From contig CM048845.1 in assembly GCA_026545225.1 (NCBI GenBank), forward strand, positions 32,168,501 through 32,232,500: a stretch of DNA of 64,000 nucleotides. Reading direction: 5' to 3'. This DNA comes from Cornus controversa (lineage: Eukaryota; Streptophyta; Magnoliopsida; Cornales; Cornaceae). A program made the position numbers and the translations under genes. The notes below the pieces were generated by a model. It had not been told where the DNA came from, did no database searches, and saw nothing but the letters and a program-made list of their open reading frames with translations. Numbering within the stretch: the first letter of the stretch is position 1; each line of letters starts with the position of its first letter. This document shows positions 46,694 through 57,131 of this stretch, in pieces.

Positions 46694-47635
46694 TGTACAC
46701 ACAAATTTCGTGTCCGAAAACCTAGGAACGAAATTGAGTAACAAACAATTAATTTTATTAATTTCAGAAAAATTGGTACAATTCTCTGTGGTCGATTCTT
46801 TTATAACAAAGAATCTTCCTCTGATTCAATCTCCTTGATGTTTGGTGCAAGGGCTTCAAAAGCTTGTTCTTGAACCGGTAGTGATGAGCTTTCTTCAAAT
46901 CTTCAAGATTGAGGAAAGGCTTGACTGGATTTTCGATCGAGTGCCGATAGAGCTTGATCTCGAACGGTGGATTGAAGGTCTTCGAAGAAGAACGACACTT
47001 GTGTGGCGTGTTTGATGTTCTTCGTCTTCAGATTCTTCGCGGGTTGAAGGTCTTTGAAATAGAACGGCACTTGTGTGGCGTGCTTGTTGTTCTTCTTCTT
47101 CAGATTCTTCGAGGATTTAAAGTCTTTGAAGTAGAACGGCACTTGTGTGGCGTGCTTGATGTTCTTCGTCTTCAGATTCTTCGAGGACTTAAGATCTTTG
47201 AAGTAGAACGGCACTTGTGTGGCGTGCTTGATGTTCTTCGTCTTCAGGACTTCGAGTCTTCGTTGAGGCAGAGGTTTGGCAGAGCTTTTGTGTTCTCTTG
47301 AACTCTTTGTGTCTGTCCTCCTCTCCTTCTGTCTGCATATCTTGAATGTGTAGAGTGACCTTATATTTATAGGCAAAAGGGGTGGAGGTTTATTTTGGTA
47401 ACTCCCCATTAATTGTGCCAACTTCCATAAAAAGAGATTTTGCCTCCTTTTATATGTAAATAAATTAAATTTAAATTTGAATTATCACACATGTTTTTTA
47501 AAGGCCTGAACCTTCACGATTTTGACACGTGTCTGTTGCTGAGACCCACAATCGTAGACTTAAATTGATCAAAATTGTTTGACTTATTGACCAATTGGAC
47601 GGTGATTAAACCATCATAAAATTTATGTGTCTACA
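46694..47635 (-). repeat. 3' LTR of the gag-only element
   Basis: The LTR reads on the minus strand from TGTAGACAC to GTGTGTACA. The TATA box CTATAAATATAAGG is on the minus strand at 47359-47372. Four 72-bp tandem units lie in the transcribed part (GAACGRCACTTGTGTGGCGTG at 46990, 47062, 47134 and 47206, R being A or G). Confidence 0.95.
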
Positions 47636-47655
47636 AATTGCCCCCACTTCAAGTC
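47636..47655 (-). other. Polypurine tract of the gag-only element
   Basis: The minus strand reads CTTGAAGTGGGGGCAATT directly before the 3' LTR. Confidence 0.8.
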
Positions 47656-47711
47656 TCGCGCTATATTGAGCTTGTCACGTTTTTAAAGCGGGACTTGAAG
47701 TATTAATTTTT

Positions 47712-47985
47712 TTTTTTGTTTGTCCAAACAAAATTGGAAATTTGAGAATCCTATTAGAAATAGGATTTTTTTTTCTTTTCCAAACAGAATTGGAAATTTG
47801 AGAATCCTATTAGAAATAGGATTTTTTTTTCTTTTCCAAACAGAATTGAAAATTTAAAAATCCTATTAGAAATAGGATTTTTTTCCTTTTTCCAAACAGA
47901 ATTGGAAATTTGAGAATCCTATTAGAAACAGGATTTCTTTCCTTTTTCCAAACGGAATTGAAAATTTGAGAATCCTATGTCAACT
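47712..47985. repeat. 56-bp tandem array, five units
   Basis: CCAAAC recurs at 47724, 47780, 47836, 47892 and 47948. Each unit has a hairpin of AATCCTATT and AATAGGATT around a 3-nt loop, followed by a T-rich run. The last unit is decayed. Confidence 0.9.
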
Positions 47986-48117
47986 AGGATTAATCCACCA
48001 TTATATATATGTAGCCCACGCTATAAACCTTTCACTTCAGAGAATAATTGAGAGAAGTCCCTCCAACTGCTACGGAAAGGAAATTGGCAGAAACTCACCC
48101 AACAACTGTAAGTTAAG

Positions 48118-48712
48118 TTTTTTTTTTTTTTCCCCTGCCGCCCTTGTTCTTCTTCCTCTTTTTTTTTTTTCTTCTTTCTTTTCTCTTTTTTTTTTTTTTT
48201 TTTTCTTCTCTTCTCTTCTTCCAGCCGCCTCTTCTTCTTCCTTTTTTTTTTTTTTTTTTCTTTCTTTTCTCTCTTTCCTTCTCTCCCTGCCGCCTCTGCT
48301 TCATTTTTCTCCTCTTTTTTTTTTTTTTTTCGTCTTCTTCTCACGCTCCTTTTTCTTTTTTTCTTTCTTTCTCTTCTTCTCCCAGCCGCCACTTCTTCTT
48401 CTTCTAATTTTTTTTTTTTTTTTTTCACATGAAGGTGTAGTTGCCTAAAATAAAAAATGTATATTTTTTTTTTTGCTTTTTAAAGGTTTTGAACTTGAGA
48501 CCTTTTAAAAGTTCTTCCAACACCACTCCATCTCTCCTACACCATTCCATGTATCTATAAACCCTCAGAATATAATATAACATGCAACTTTGAAAAGTTT
48601 TTTTTTTTTTTTTTTTCATGTGCTGGATTTTTTTTTTCTTCTTTTTTTCTCCCAGCAGCCACTTCTTCTTCAACTTTTTTTTTTTTTTCACGTGCTAACT
48701 TTTTTTTTGCAG
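48118..48712. repeat. Long pyrimidine tracts (purine-rich on the element's sense strand)
   Basis: Long T and CTT runs at about 48118-48425 and 48597-48712 are punctuated by repeats of CAGCCGCC-CTTCTTCTTC (near 48122, 48222, 48285, 48383 and 48651). Frames through this DNA give only Phe/Leu/Ser or Lys/Glu/Arg runs and are not credible genes. Confidence 0.85.
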
Positions 48713-48832
48713 AAACTTGAAAACCAACTGACTAAGGGAAGAGACTCCAGCCACATAGGTATTTATTTATTAAAAAAAATTTCTCTTGTAATATGCCTTA
48801 GTAACATAAACTTGCAGAATAAAAGTAATTTT

Positions 48833-49972
48833 GAAGACTCCAACTGTGTGTACAATTGCGCTCTTGTGCACCAGTTTGGAAGGTGTGGTTTGGAAGACTC
48901 CGACTGTGTGTACAATTGCGCTCTTGTGCACCAGTCCGGAAGGCGTGGTTTAGAAGACTCCGACTGTGTGTACAATTGCGCTCTTGTGCACCAGTTTGGA
49001 AGGCGTGGTCTGGAAGACTCCGACTGTGTGTACAATTGCGCTCTTGTGCACCAGTCCGGAAGGCGTGGTTTAGAAGACTCCGATTATGTGTACAATTGCA
49101 CTCTTGTGCACCAGTTTGGAAGGTGTGGTTTTGAAGACTCCGACTATGTGTACAATTGCGCTCTTGTGCATCAGTCCGGAAGGCGTGGTTTAGAAGACTC
49201 CAACTGTGTGTACAATTGCGCTCTTGTGCACCAGTCTGAAAGGCGTGGTTTGGAAGACTCCGACTGTGTGTACAATTGCGCTCTTGTGCACCAGTCTGGA
49301 AGGCGTGGTTTAGAAGACTCCGACTGTGTGTACAATTGCGCTCTTGTGCACCAGTCTGGAAGGCGTGGTTTAGAAGACTCCGACTGTGTGTACAATTGCG
49401 CTCTTGTGCACCAGTCTGGAAGGCGTGGTTTAGAAGACTCCGACTGTGTGTACAATTGCGCTCTTGTGCACCAGTCTGGAAGGCGTGTTTAAGAAGACTC
49501 CGATTGTGTGTACAATTGCGCTCTTGTGCACCAGTCTGAAAGGCGTGGTTTAGAAGACTCCAACTGTGTGTACAATTGCGCTCTTGTGCACCAGTCTGGA
49601 AGGCGTGTTTAAGAAGACTCCGACTGTGTGTACAATTGCGCTCTTGTGCACCAATCTGGAAGGCGTGGTTTAGAAGACTCCAACTGTGTGTACAATTGCG
49701 CTCTTGTGCACCAATCTGGAAGACGTGATTTGTAAGACTCCGACTGTGTGTATAATTGCGCTCTTGGGCACCAGTCTGGAAGACGTGATTTGGAAGACTC
49801 CGGCTGTGTGTACAATTGCGCTCTTGGGCACCAGTCTAGAAGATGTGATTTGGAAGATTCCGGTTGTGTGTACAATTGCGCTCTTGTGCACCAGTCTGGA
49901 AGGCATGATTTGGAAGACTTCGGCTTTGTGTACAATTGCGCTCTTGTGCACCAGTCTGGAAGGCATGATTTT
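48833..49972. repeat. 60-bp tandem array, 19 units, no indels
   Basis: Units begin GAAGACTCCGACTGTGTG and contain GCTCTTGTGCACCAGT. All have exactly 60 bp. The first six alternate between two types (CAGTTTGGAAGG and CAGTCCGGAAGG), the next block is uniform (CAGTCTGGAAGG), and the last four or five share GATTTGGAAGA. Because 60 is divisible by three, long open frames appear on both strands. Confidence 0.97.
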
Positions 49973-49991
49973 TTTTTTTTTTTTTTTTTTT

Positions 49992-50320
49992 GCAGACAGT
50001 TTATACTCGTGTCAGTGAGTAAATTTTTGTTTTTTTATTTTTTGCAGACAGTTTATACTCGTGTCAGGGAGTAAATTTTTTTTTTTTGCTGACAGTTTAT
50101 ACTCTTATCAGGGAGTAAATTTTTGTTTTTGTTTTTTTGCAGACAGTTTATACTCGTGTCAGTGAGTAAATTTTTTGTTTTTTGCAGACAGTTTATACTC
50201 GTGTCAGTGAGTAAATTTTTTTGTTTTTTGCAGACAGTTTATACTTGTGTTAGGGAGTAAAATTTTTTTTTTTGCAAACAGTTTATACTCGTGTCTGGGA
50301 GTGATTTTTTTTTTTTTTTT
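49992..50320. repeat. 44-52-bp tandem array, seven units
   Basis: GCAGACAGTTTATACTCGTG or close variants start at 49992, 50044, 50088, 50139, 50184, 50230 and 50274. T-runs of varying length between them account for the changing period. A related copy lies near 50435. 50321-50510 is the remaining gag 3' flank, with no gene. Confidence 0.92.
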
Positions 50321-50510
50321 GATGACTGAACTCGGAACAAACCTCCAAGCTGCCTACGTACCCTTAACAGGAATCAAGTCATTTACGTAGTTCAGATTAA
50401 CAAACTCAAATTTTTTTTTTTTTTTTTGGGGCCGTACACAGTTTATACTCGTGCGGGCCAGGAGTGCAGCGCAGTTTAGGCTCATGCAATCAGGAGCACT
50501 CCATCTTTGA

Positions 50511-52898
50511 CTATTCTTCAACTCTACAAGATTCATTAGACAGTCCAAACTTGCATTGAAAAGTGTGAACCAGCTCGGCGTCAATTTGAAAATTTCTTTC
50601 TAGCTTTGTTTCTTCATTGTACTCTTCTTGCACTTGAGAAGAAACATCTCCTTTGAACTCGTCTCCCCACCCAGAAGATAGAGGTGTTTCATTTGTCATA
50701 GTCCATGTAGGCGGATTGAACCTCACCCAGTATGCTTTCATTCCGCTGCGAGATTCGATCCAAACAGCATCTTCGGGCTTCGGTCCCCACACTTTCCCTT
50801 CCTCTAGTCTTTTGATTTCTCGAGTCTCTCGTTCCATCTGGGATTGTAGATGATTTTGTTCTTGTTCCTCATTTTGCAGTTTTAGACTCTTACCTTGGTG
50901 CTTGTCGATGACATGTTGGGAAGGAATTACTTGAGTTGTCATTTGTATATTTCCAGCCACTGATTCCTGTGAGATCTTTTTAGAACCATCCCCTTCAAGA
51001 GCATTCTTCTTTGGCCTCCAAGTAAGCACAATTTTTTGATCCTTTCCATTGGAAGTTGTTTGAGGAAAATTTGAATAATTACCTTCATAATGCTTCTTTG
51101 ATGCAAATCTTTGCAATTTGTCACTTTTGTTATGCCTTAATTTTTCTTGTTCCTTTTTTGAGACCTCTTTCTTATTTTGAGGTTTGAGAAAATGTGTAGG
51201 TCTTTTTAAAGGACATGCATGAACCTTGCTCCCTTGCCAAGAGTATTTCATATGAGATAGTTGAGAATGAACTTTGTATGGAAGGTTTGCCCCCTGTTTG
51301 TCCAGTCTTCTACCAAGGTTTTCTTGACTTAATGCACTATGTAACTGCGAACCTTCAGATGAAGTCACCGAAATATGATGTGTTTTTTGATACATTTCTT
51401 TAGATACGACGCTTGTGACATAAGACGTATCTATTTCATCGTCCGAGTTAATAAGTATTTTGTCTTCCTCTTTGGACTCAACCCCTTCATCTTTAGGACA
51501 GTCATCAGATATATTGGGAAAGGCAAAAACCTTTTCACCACTACTTGTTATGCTGAGCTCCATATCATGGGCACGAGTAACCAGTTCCTCAAATGTACGA
51601 GGCCTGATTCCTTGTAGAATGTAGAGTAACTCCCAGTGCATGCCTTGCATACACATTTCGACTGCTGAGACTTCAGAAAGACGATCTTTGCAATCAAGAC
51701 TTAGCGCTCGCCAACGGTTGATATAGTCGACCACAAGCTCGTCCTTCATTTGTTTAGTGTTAGTGAGTTCTAGCATGCTTACTATTCTACGAGTACTGTA
51801 GAAGCGGTTGAGAAACTCTTGCTCTATTTGCTCCCAACAGTCAATACTCCCAGCTTTGAGGTCTGCGTACCAATCAAATGCATTCCCTTTAAGGGAACGG
51901 ACAAATTGCTTGACTAAGAGGTCCCCTTTGGTGCCAGCGGTATTGCATGTCTCCACAAAATGAGCGACGTGTTGCTTAGGGTTGCCCTTTCCATCGAATT
52001 GTTGAAACTTGGGAGGTTGATACCCAGCTAGCATCCTCATGTTGTCAATTCGTCTTGTGTAAGGCTTCGAATACATGAACGAGCTTTGAGAAACACCGCC
52101 ATACTGTGACCTGATTGTGTTAGTGATCATGTCTTGAAGTTGTTGAACAGACAAGGAAGCGATAGAGGGAGCAAAACTGGGATGATTTGCCCTTTGTTCG
52201 GATGTGCTTGCATGATAAGCCTTATTTGCTGTGGCCCCTTGTGGTGCAAAATCGGGCGGGTGTGAGAGTTCTTGACTTGGCTCCTTAGATTTCTGAGATT
52301 CCAATCTATTCATGAGGGAAGCAATTTGCAAGTCTTTTTCTTCAATGGTTTTGGTGAGCTTTTCAATAGCGCTAGCCATAGTCGCAAGTTGTTCCTCTAC
52401 CGATGTTGTATCGGTCATCATAACTTGCATATTGGTTGATTGTGATTGTGTATGAGAATCTAAGTACCTTAGAGAAATCAACTCTTTCGGAGATCCAGGG
52501 GAAGAAACTGAGCGTGATCCCGTATTCAAATTAGAATCCGACATAGAGCGAGATGAGCGCGGTGACATGTCTTTTGGAAAAGAGCCTTCAGAAACTGGAG
52601 GAACTTTTTCAAGACTCGTATTGTTGAAGTTCATTATCCTCAAGGACTTGAGAGTGATAAATGAATGACGAGCTTTTGCACTTGCAGGCTTGGTCGAGTT
52701 GACATCCGTCATGCTTTGTTTCTGTGCTAGAGAAGCATGTGCCTTTGTTTTGCTATGAGTTGTTGGTCCAGTAGAGGTGCTGCTACCACTTGATGGAGCC
52801 ATAACATTCTTAGTGTCCTTCTTAACGAGAGAATTGTTGATTGTTGCAGCGGCAACATTCTTTGAGCCTTGATCGAGTTGAACCTTCTTGGGGGTCAT
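50511..52898 (-). CDS. Intact gag of the gag-only LTR element (795 aa)
   Basis: This would form the particle shell that packages the element RNA. One uninterrupted frame starts at MTPKKVQLDQ, 62 bp after the primer site. The N-terminus is Ser/Thr/Lys-rich and looks disordered. Residues about 167-203 (EEQLATMASAIEKLTKTIEE) look like a coiled coil. Residues about 292-450 are a retrotransposon gag domain with YQPPKFQQFDGKGNP, GNAFDWYADLK, EFLNRFYSTRR and ELVTRAHDMEL. The C-terminal part has a tract around WGPKPEDAVWIESRSG and a YWVRFNPPTW motif. No CX2CX4HX4C zinc knuckle is present, which is unusual. No protease or polymerase motif follows. The frame has stayed open across 2.4 kb, in keeping with the young LTRs. 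Confidence 0.92.
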   Translation of the reverse strand: MTPKKVQLDQGSKNVAAATINNSLVKKDTKNVMAPSSGSSTSTGPTTHSKTKAHASLAQKQSMTDVNSTKPASAKARHSFITLKSLRIMNFNNTSLEKVPPVSEGSFPKDMSPRSSRSMSDSNLNTGSRSVSSPGSPKELISLRYLDSHTQSQSTNMQVMMTDTTSVEEQLATMASAIEKLTKTIEEKDLQIASLMNRLESQKSKEPSQELSHPPDFAPQGATANKAYHASTSEQRANHPSFAPSIASLSVQQLQDMITNTIRSQYGGVSQSSFMYSKPYTRRIDNMRMLAGYQPPKFQQFDGKGNPKQHVAHFVETCNTAGTKGDLLVKQFVRSLKGNAFDWYADLKAGSIDCWEQIEQEFLNRFYSTRRIVSMLELTNTKQMKDELVVDYINRWRALSLDCKDRLSEVSAVEMCMQGMHWELLYILQGIRPRTFEELVTRAHDMELSITSSGEKVFAFPNISDDCPKDEGVESKEEDKILINSDDEIDTSYVTSVVSKEMYQKTHHISVTSSEGSQLHSALSQENLGRRLDKQGANLPYKVHSQLSHMKYSWQGSKVHACPLKRPTHFLKPQNKKEVSKKEQEKLRHNKSDKLQRFASKKHYEGNYSNFPQTTSNGKDQKIVLTWRPKKNALEGDGSKKISQESVAGNIQMTTQVIPSQHVIDKHQGKSLKLQNEEQEQNHLQSQMERETREIKRLEEGKVWGPKPEDAVWIESRSGMKAYWVRFNPPTWTMTNETPLSSGWGDEFKGDVSSQVQEEYNEETKLERNFQIDAELVHTFQCKFGLSNESCRVEE

Positions 52899-52960
52899 CG
52901 ATGCAAGTAAGAAAAATATTTGATGAATTGATTAAGGAGATAGAGATGAGAGGCAGAGAG

Positions 52961-52978
52961 GTCCCACCGGGCGTGCCA
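52961..52978 (-). other. Primer-binding site of the gag-only element
   Basis: The minus strand reads TGGCACGCCCGGTGGGAC, six bases inside the 5' LTR end. The matching tRNA was not assigned. Confidence 0.75.
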
Positions 52979-52984
52979 GAAATT

Positions 52985-53926
52985 TGTACACACAAATTTC
53001 GTGTCCGAAAACCTAGGAACGAAATTGAGTAACAAACAATTAATTTTATTAATTTCAGAAAAAGGGGTACAATTCTCTGTGGTCGATTCTTTTATAACAA
53101 AGAATCTTCCTCTGATTCAATCTCCTTGATGTTTGGTGCAAGGGCTTCAAAAGCTTGTTCTTGAACCGGTAGTGATGAGCTTTCTTCAAATCTTCAAGAT
53201 TGAGGAAAGGCTTGACTGGATTTTCGATCGAGTGCCGATAGAGCTTGATCTCGAACGGTGGATTGAAGGTCTTCGAAGAAGAACGACACTTGTGTGGCGT
53301 GTTTGATGTTCTTCGTCTTCAGATTCTTCGCGGGTTGAAGGTCTTTGAAATAGAACGGCACTTGTGTGGCGTGCTTGTTGTTCTTCTTCTTCAGATTCTT
53401 CGAGGATTTAAAGTCTTTGAAGTAGAACGGCACTTGTGTGGCGTGCTTGATGTTCTTCGTCTTCAGATTCTTCGAGGACTTAAGATCTTTGAAGTAGAAC
53501 GGCACTTGTGTGGCGTGCTTGATGTTCTTCGTCTTCAGGACTTCGAGTCTTCGTTGAGGCAGAGGTTTGGCAGAGCTTTTGTGTTCTCTTGAACTCTTTG
53601 TGTCTGTCCTCCTCTCCTTCTGTCTGCATATCTTGAATGTGTAGAGTGACCTTATATTTATAGGCAAAAGGGGTGGAGGTTTATTTTGGTAACTCCCCAT
53701 TAATTGTGCCAACTTCCATAAAAAGAGATTTTGCCTCCTTTTATATGTAAATAAATTAAATTTAAATTTGAATTATCACACATGTTTTTTAAAGGCCTGA
53801 ACCTTCACGATTTTGACACGTGTCTGTTGCTGAGACCCACAATCGTAGACTTAAATTGATCAAAATTGTTTGACTTATTGACCAATTGGACAGTGATTAA
53901 ACCATCATAAAATTTATGTGTCTACA
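52985..53926 (-). repeat. 5' LTR of the gag-only element
   Basis: Near-identical to 46694-47635. Differences noticed are two adjacent bases (AATTGG versus AAGGGG) close to the start of each copy in plus-strand order and one base (GGACGG versus GGACAG) near the far end. TATA box on the minus strand at 53650-53663. The 72-bp repeats lie at about 53276-53556, downstream of the TATA box in the direction of transcription. Confidence 0.95.
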
Positions 53927-56639
53927 ACTGGATCCCTTCCACTCTCAATATCCAATTGTACATTGCTACAATCTTTTGATATTTCAGATAATAATCTCCA
54001 TGGGAAATTAGGAATTAATTTTGGAGGCCTCCAAAATCTCGAGGAAATTTTTCTACATAAAAATAAGTTGGGAGTGGAGAGCCAGATGAAATGAACTTCA
54101 TTGATTCTATGGCAAATTGTAGCAATTTGAATATGATAGAATTGACTGCAAACCAATTCAGAGGGCTCTTGCCCAATTCGGTGGGCAATCTCTCAAACCA
54201 ATTTTTTTTTCTCTCACTTGGTGAAAATTTCATACATGGAAAACTCCCTTCAGCAATAGGTAATCTTGTCAACTTAAATTTTTTAGCTCTATATAGTAAT
54301 CAATTCACCGGCACAATTCCAGCTACCATAGGAAATCTTCAAAAATTACAACGGGCATTTCTTGATGAAAATAGATTCTTTGGGGAAATTCCAGAATCTA
54401 TTGGAAACTTATCATTGTTGACAGAGCTTTTCTTGACTAAGAATAGATTAGTGGGGAACATACCCTCAAGTCTTGGAAATTGCAAAAGTCTGTTATTGCT
54501 TGATCTTTCCCAAAATAATCTTAGTGGCACCATACCCAAACAGCTTTTGAGAATTTCATCTCTTTCTATTTTACTAAATTTATCCCGAAACCATTTGTTT
54601 GGATCCCTCCCTTCAGAGGTTGGCAGCCTCAAAAATTTGGTGGAGTTGGATATATCTGAGAATGAGTTGTCAGGTGAAATTCCTAGTAGCCTTGAGGGTT
54701 GCACCAGCCTTGAAAATCTCTACATGGAGGGAAACTTCTTTAATGGATCCATTCCTCAATCATTGAGTTCCTTAAAAGGCATTCTGAACTTTGATCTTTC
54801 TCGGAACAATTTGTCGGGACAAATTCCGAGATTCTTGGAGCATTTTCTCTTCAATAATCTCAATTTATCCTTCAATGATTTTGAGGGTGAGGTGCCCATT
54901 GAAGGAGTTTTGCAAATGCTACTGCAATATCAGTTGTTGGAAACAATAGGCTTTGTGGGGGCATACCCGAACTTCAACTACCAAAATGTAACATCAAAGA
55001 ATCAAAGAAACATAAAAGTTCTCTTGTGCTCGTATTAGTGATCTCGATAGCATGCACACTTCTGGGTGTCATAATGGTGCTATCTTTCTCAATTTGTTGG
55101 GTTAAAAAGAAAAGAAAAGCTCAACCTTCTGGAATACTGCTGAAGGAATCATTCTTGAAAGTGTCTTATGAAATGTTCCTCAAAGCAACTGACAGATTCT
55201 CTTCTGCAAATTTGATTGGTGCGGGCAGCTATGGCTCTGTCTACAAAGGAATCCTTGATCCAAATGAAACCATTGTTGCAGTCAAAGTACTAAACCTCCA
55301 ACGTCGGGGAGCTTCCAAAAGTTTCATGGCTGAGTGCGAAGCCTTAAGAAACATCAGACATCGGAATTTGGTAAGGATCATAACTTCTTGCTCAAGCATT
55401 GATTTTCAAGGAAATGATTTTAAGGCTCTAGTTTATGAGTTCATGCCCAATGGGAGTCTAGAGAGTTGGTTACATCCAAGTCCAACATCTAGTGGCAGAG
55501 AGAATGATCAAATTCAAAGCCTAAACCTTCTTCAAAGAATTAATGTTGCATTTGATGTGTTGTCTGCACTCGAATATCTTCACCATTATTGTCAAACGCC
55601 AATAATTCATTGCGATCTAAAGCCAAGTAATGTCCTACTTGATAGTGACATGGTTGCTCATGTAGGAGATTTTGGGCTAGCAAGGTTTCTCCAACAGCTC
55701 ACAAATCCAAATCAAAGCAGTTCAATTGCCGTAAGGGGAACTGTTGGTTATGCAGCTCCAGGTAAGCATGCACAATACATTATTAATTGTTTCTTTTTAT
55801 TTGCATTTTCTTCCTCTAGGTTTGAAACTAATATCACTGAAGACACCATAACTTCTTAGGATTTAGTCTTTTAGATTTGATACCTAACAAAGTTTTTTGG
55901 ATTTGTTAATCGGTTCGAAATCATTTTTGATCACACCAAGAGTACCATATTGAACGGTGTATGGGAATATATACAGTGTATAACTGGTTTTAATCAGAAT
56001 TTAAGTTGTTTTTTAGCCTATAAATCTAAATATTGAATAGCCTATCATTTTCAAATGCATGCGCTTCCTATCTTTGTCAATTTCTTTTTCTTTCCTTTTC
56101 ATTAATTTTGTGAATGGCAGAGTACGGTCTTGGAAGCGAAGTGTCAACAAAAGGGGATTTATACAGTTACGGGATCTTGGTATTGGAGATGATGACAGGG
56201 AAAAGGCCTACTGACAGTATGTTTGAGGGAGGCCTTAACCTTCATGACTTTGCTATGATGGCTTTGCCTGACCGTGTTATGGAGATTGTAGATCCAATAC
56301 TTTTGAACATTGATGATGAAGAAGAGGCAGCAGCAGCAGTGTCAAATAAAAATCGGGTTCCCAAAGAATCAAGAAATGGCATCAGAATGGAGTGTTTGTT
56401 GTCAATGATCAAGGTCGGAGTTGCATGCTCCATGGAGTCACCACAAGACCGGATGGACATAACTGATGTCTTTTCTGAGCTGAATTTGGTCAGGAAAAAT
56501 CTTCATGGCGCTCGAACAAGTCCTGGTGCATAATGGTAAGAGCCAAAACTCAAACTTAAGTGTCAGTTATTATCATGTCCTTGCTCTGTATTTGGTTTCA
56601 AAAATGTATTCCAAAACATATATATATAGGTTTGTGTTT

Positions 56640-57131
56640 TGATTATCAGGGGTAGAATCCAATCCCTTAACATACCAAACCATTGTTCTCTTTGCTTATC
56701 AGATGGAGAATCATTATCCCATCTTCCTTGTTGCTTTGGGTCTCTGATAATCAATCTCAGATCTCTAAAACTGAAGGGCTCTGCTTCAACTAGAAGGCTT
56801 GCATCTGAATGGTTTTTCGGTCCAGCTGTTGTTTAATTCTTGAGTTCTTGTTGTTGTGTTGCTGCAGTTAGTTGATTGATTGTTGGTTGGTGGTTCTACT
56901 TCTACTGGTGTTGTAATAGCTTTGAGAAAGTCTTGTATTTGTCTGTATGATTGTTTGCTTCTGCTTTGGCTGCTCTAGCTTGGTTTCCATTGTGTTCATG
57001 TAGTGGTTTTGTCTAGTGTTGCAATCCTTTCTTGTTTGATGGACTTCTGTACCCAGGGTATGCCCTGGTGCTGTGTATTCCTTTTTCTGTTCTATACAAA
57101 TTTACACTTTACCAGAAAAAAAAAAAAAAAA
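56640..57131 (+). mobile_element. LINE (L1-type) 3' end with poly-A
   Basis: The plus strand first encodes a CSLCLSDGESLSHL segment, a zinc-binding zf-RVT-like remnant. A T/G-rich 3' UTR follows, ending ATACAAATTTACACTTTACC and a 17-A tail at about 57115-57131. It is 5' truncated and starts about 107 bp after the receptor-kinase stop codon. No target duplication was identified. Confidence 0.7.

Larger units (their letters stand above)
46694..53926 (-). mobile_element. Gag-only LTR retrotransposon (TR-GAG-like), young
   Basis: The direct LTRs are 46694-47635 and 52985-53926, both 942 bp, and differ by eye at only about three bases. The target duplication ACTGG lies at 46689-46693 and 53927-53931. 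On the minus strand the order is 5' LTR, primer site (52961-52978), gag (52898-50511), a tandem-repeat-rich spacer, polypurine tract (47636-47655) and 3' LTR. Protease, RT, RNase H and integrase are absent, so it must borrow these to move. At 0.3 percent LTR divergence and an assumed 1.3e-8 substitutions per site per year, the insertion would be roughly 0.1 million years old. It matches the described class of terminal-repeat retrotransposons with a GAG domain. Confidence 0.92.
45841..56533 (+). pseudogene. LRR-XII (EFR/Xa21-like) receptor kinase pseudogene, split by a retroelement
   Basis: Intact relatives are plasma-membrane immune or developmental receptors. Parts in order: signal peptide and LRRNT (45841-46110; LLAFKSKIIHDPQG, SWNES), LRRs (46110-46693 and 53932-54900), transmembrane segment (about 55040-55100), and kinase (55190-55761 plus 56121-56533). 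The intron at 55762-56120 falls inside the APEYG motif, as is usual for this subfamily. The kinase shows GAGSYGSVYKG, VAVKVL, DFGLARF and HCDLKPSN; Cys before the catalytic Asp makes it a non-RD kinase. Lesions: TAG at 46324 with a local deletion and frame change, a 7.2-kb insertion at 46694-53926 (TSD ACTGG), a one-base frame slip near 54077, and another near 54911. Upstream and downstream frames rejoin cleanly across the insertion. The frame from 55026 to 56533 is uninterrupted apart from the intron. Confidence 0.9.

Noticed and set aside
48021-48448. Lys/Glu/Arg-rich and Phe/Ser-rich frames of 60-160 codons
   Set aside because: These are low-complexity translations of pyrimidine tracts with no domain.
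48590-49492. 300-codon plus-strand frame with a 20-residue repeat (GLEDSDCVYNCALVHQSGRR)
   Set aside because: It is the translation of the 60-bp array, whose length is a multiple of three, so frames stay open on both strands. It is antisense to the element, has no initiation context and starts in a T-rich tract.
48833-50320. Possible CRISPR-like array
   Set aside because: Units are head-to-tail copies with no unique spacers, in a plant retroelement.
53194-53712. 172-codon minus-strand frame in each gag-only LTR with four 24-residue repeats
   Set aside because: Its start codon lies upstream of the LTR TATA box (53650-53663), so the first part would not be in the transcript. It reflects the 72-bp repeats.
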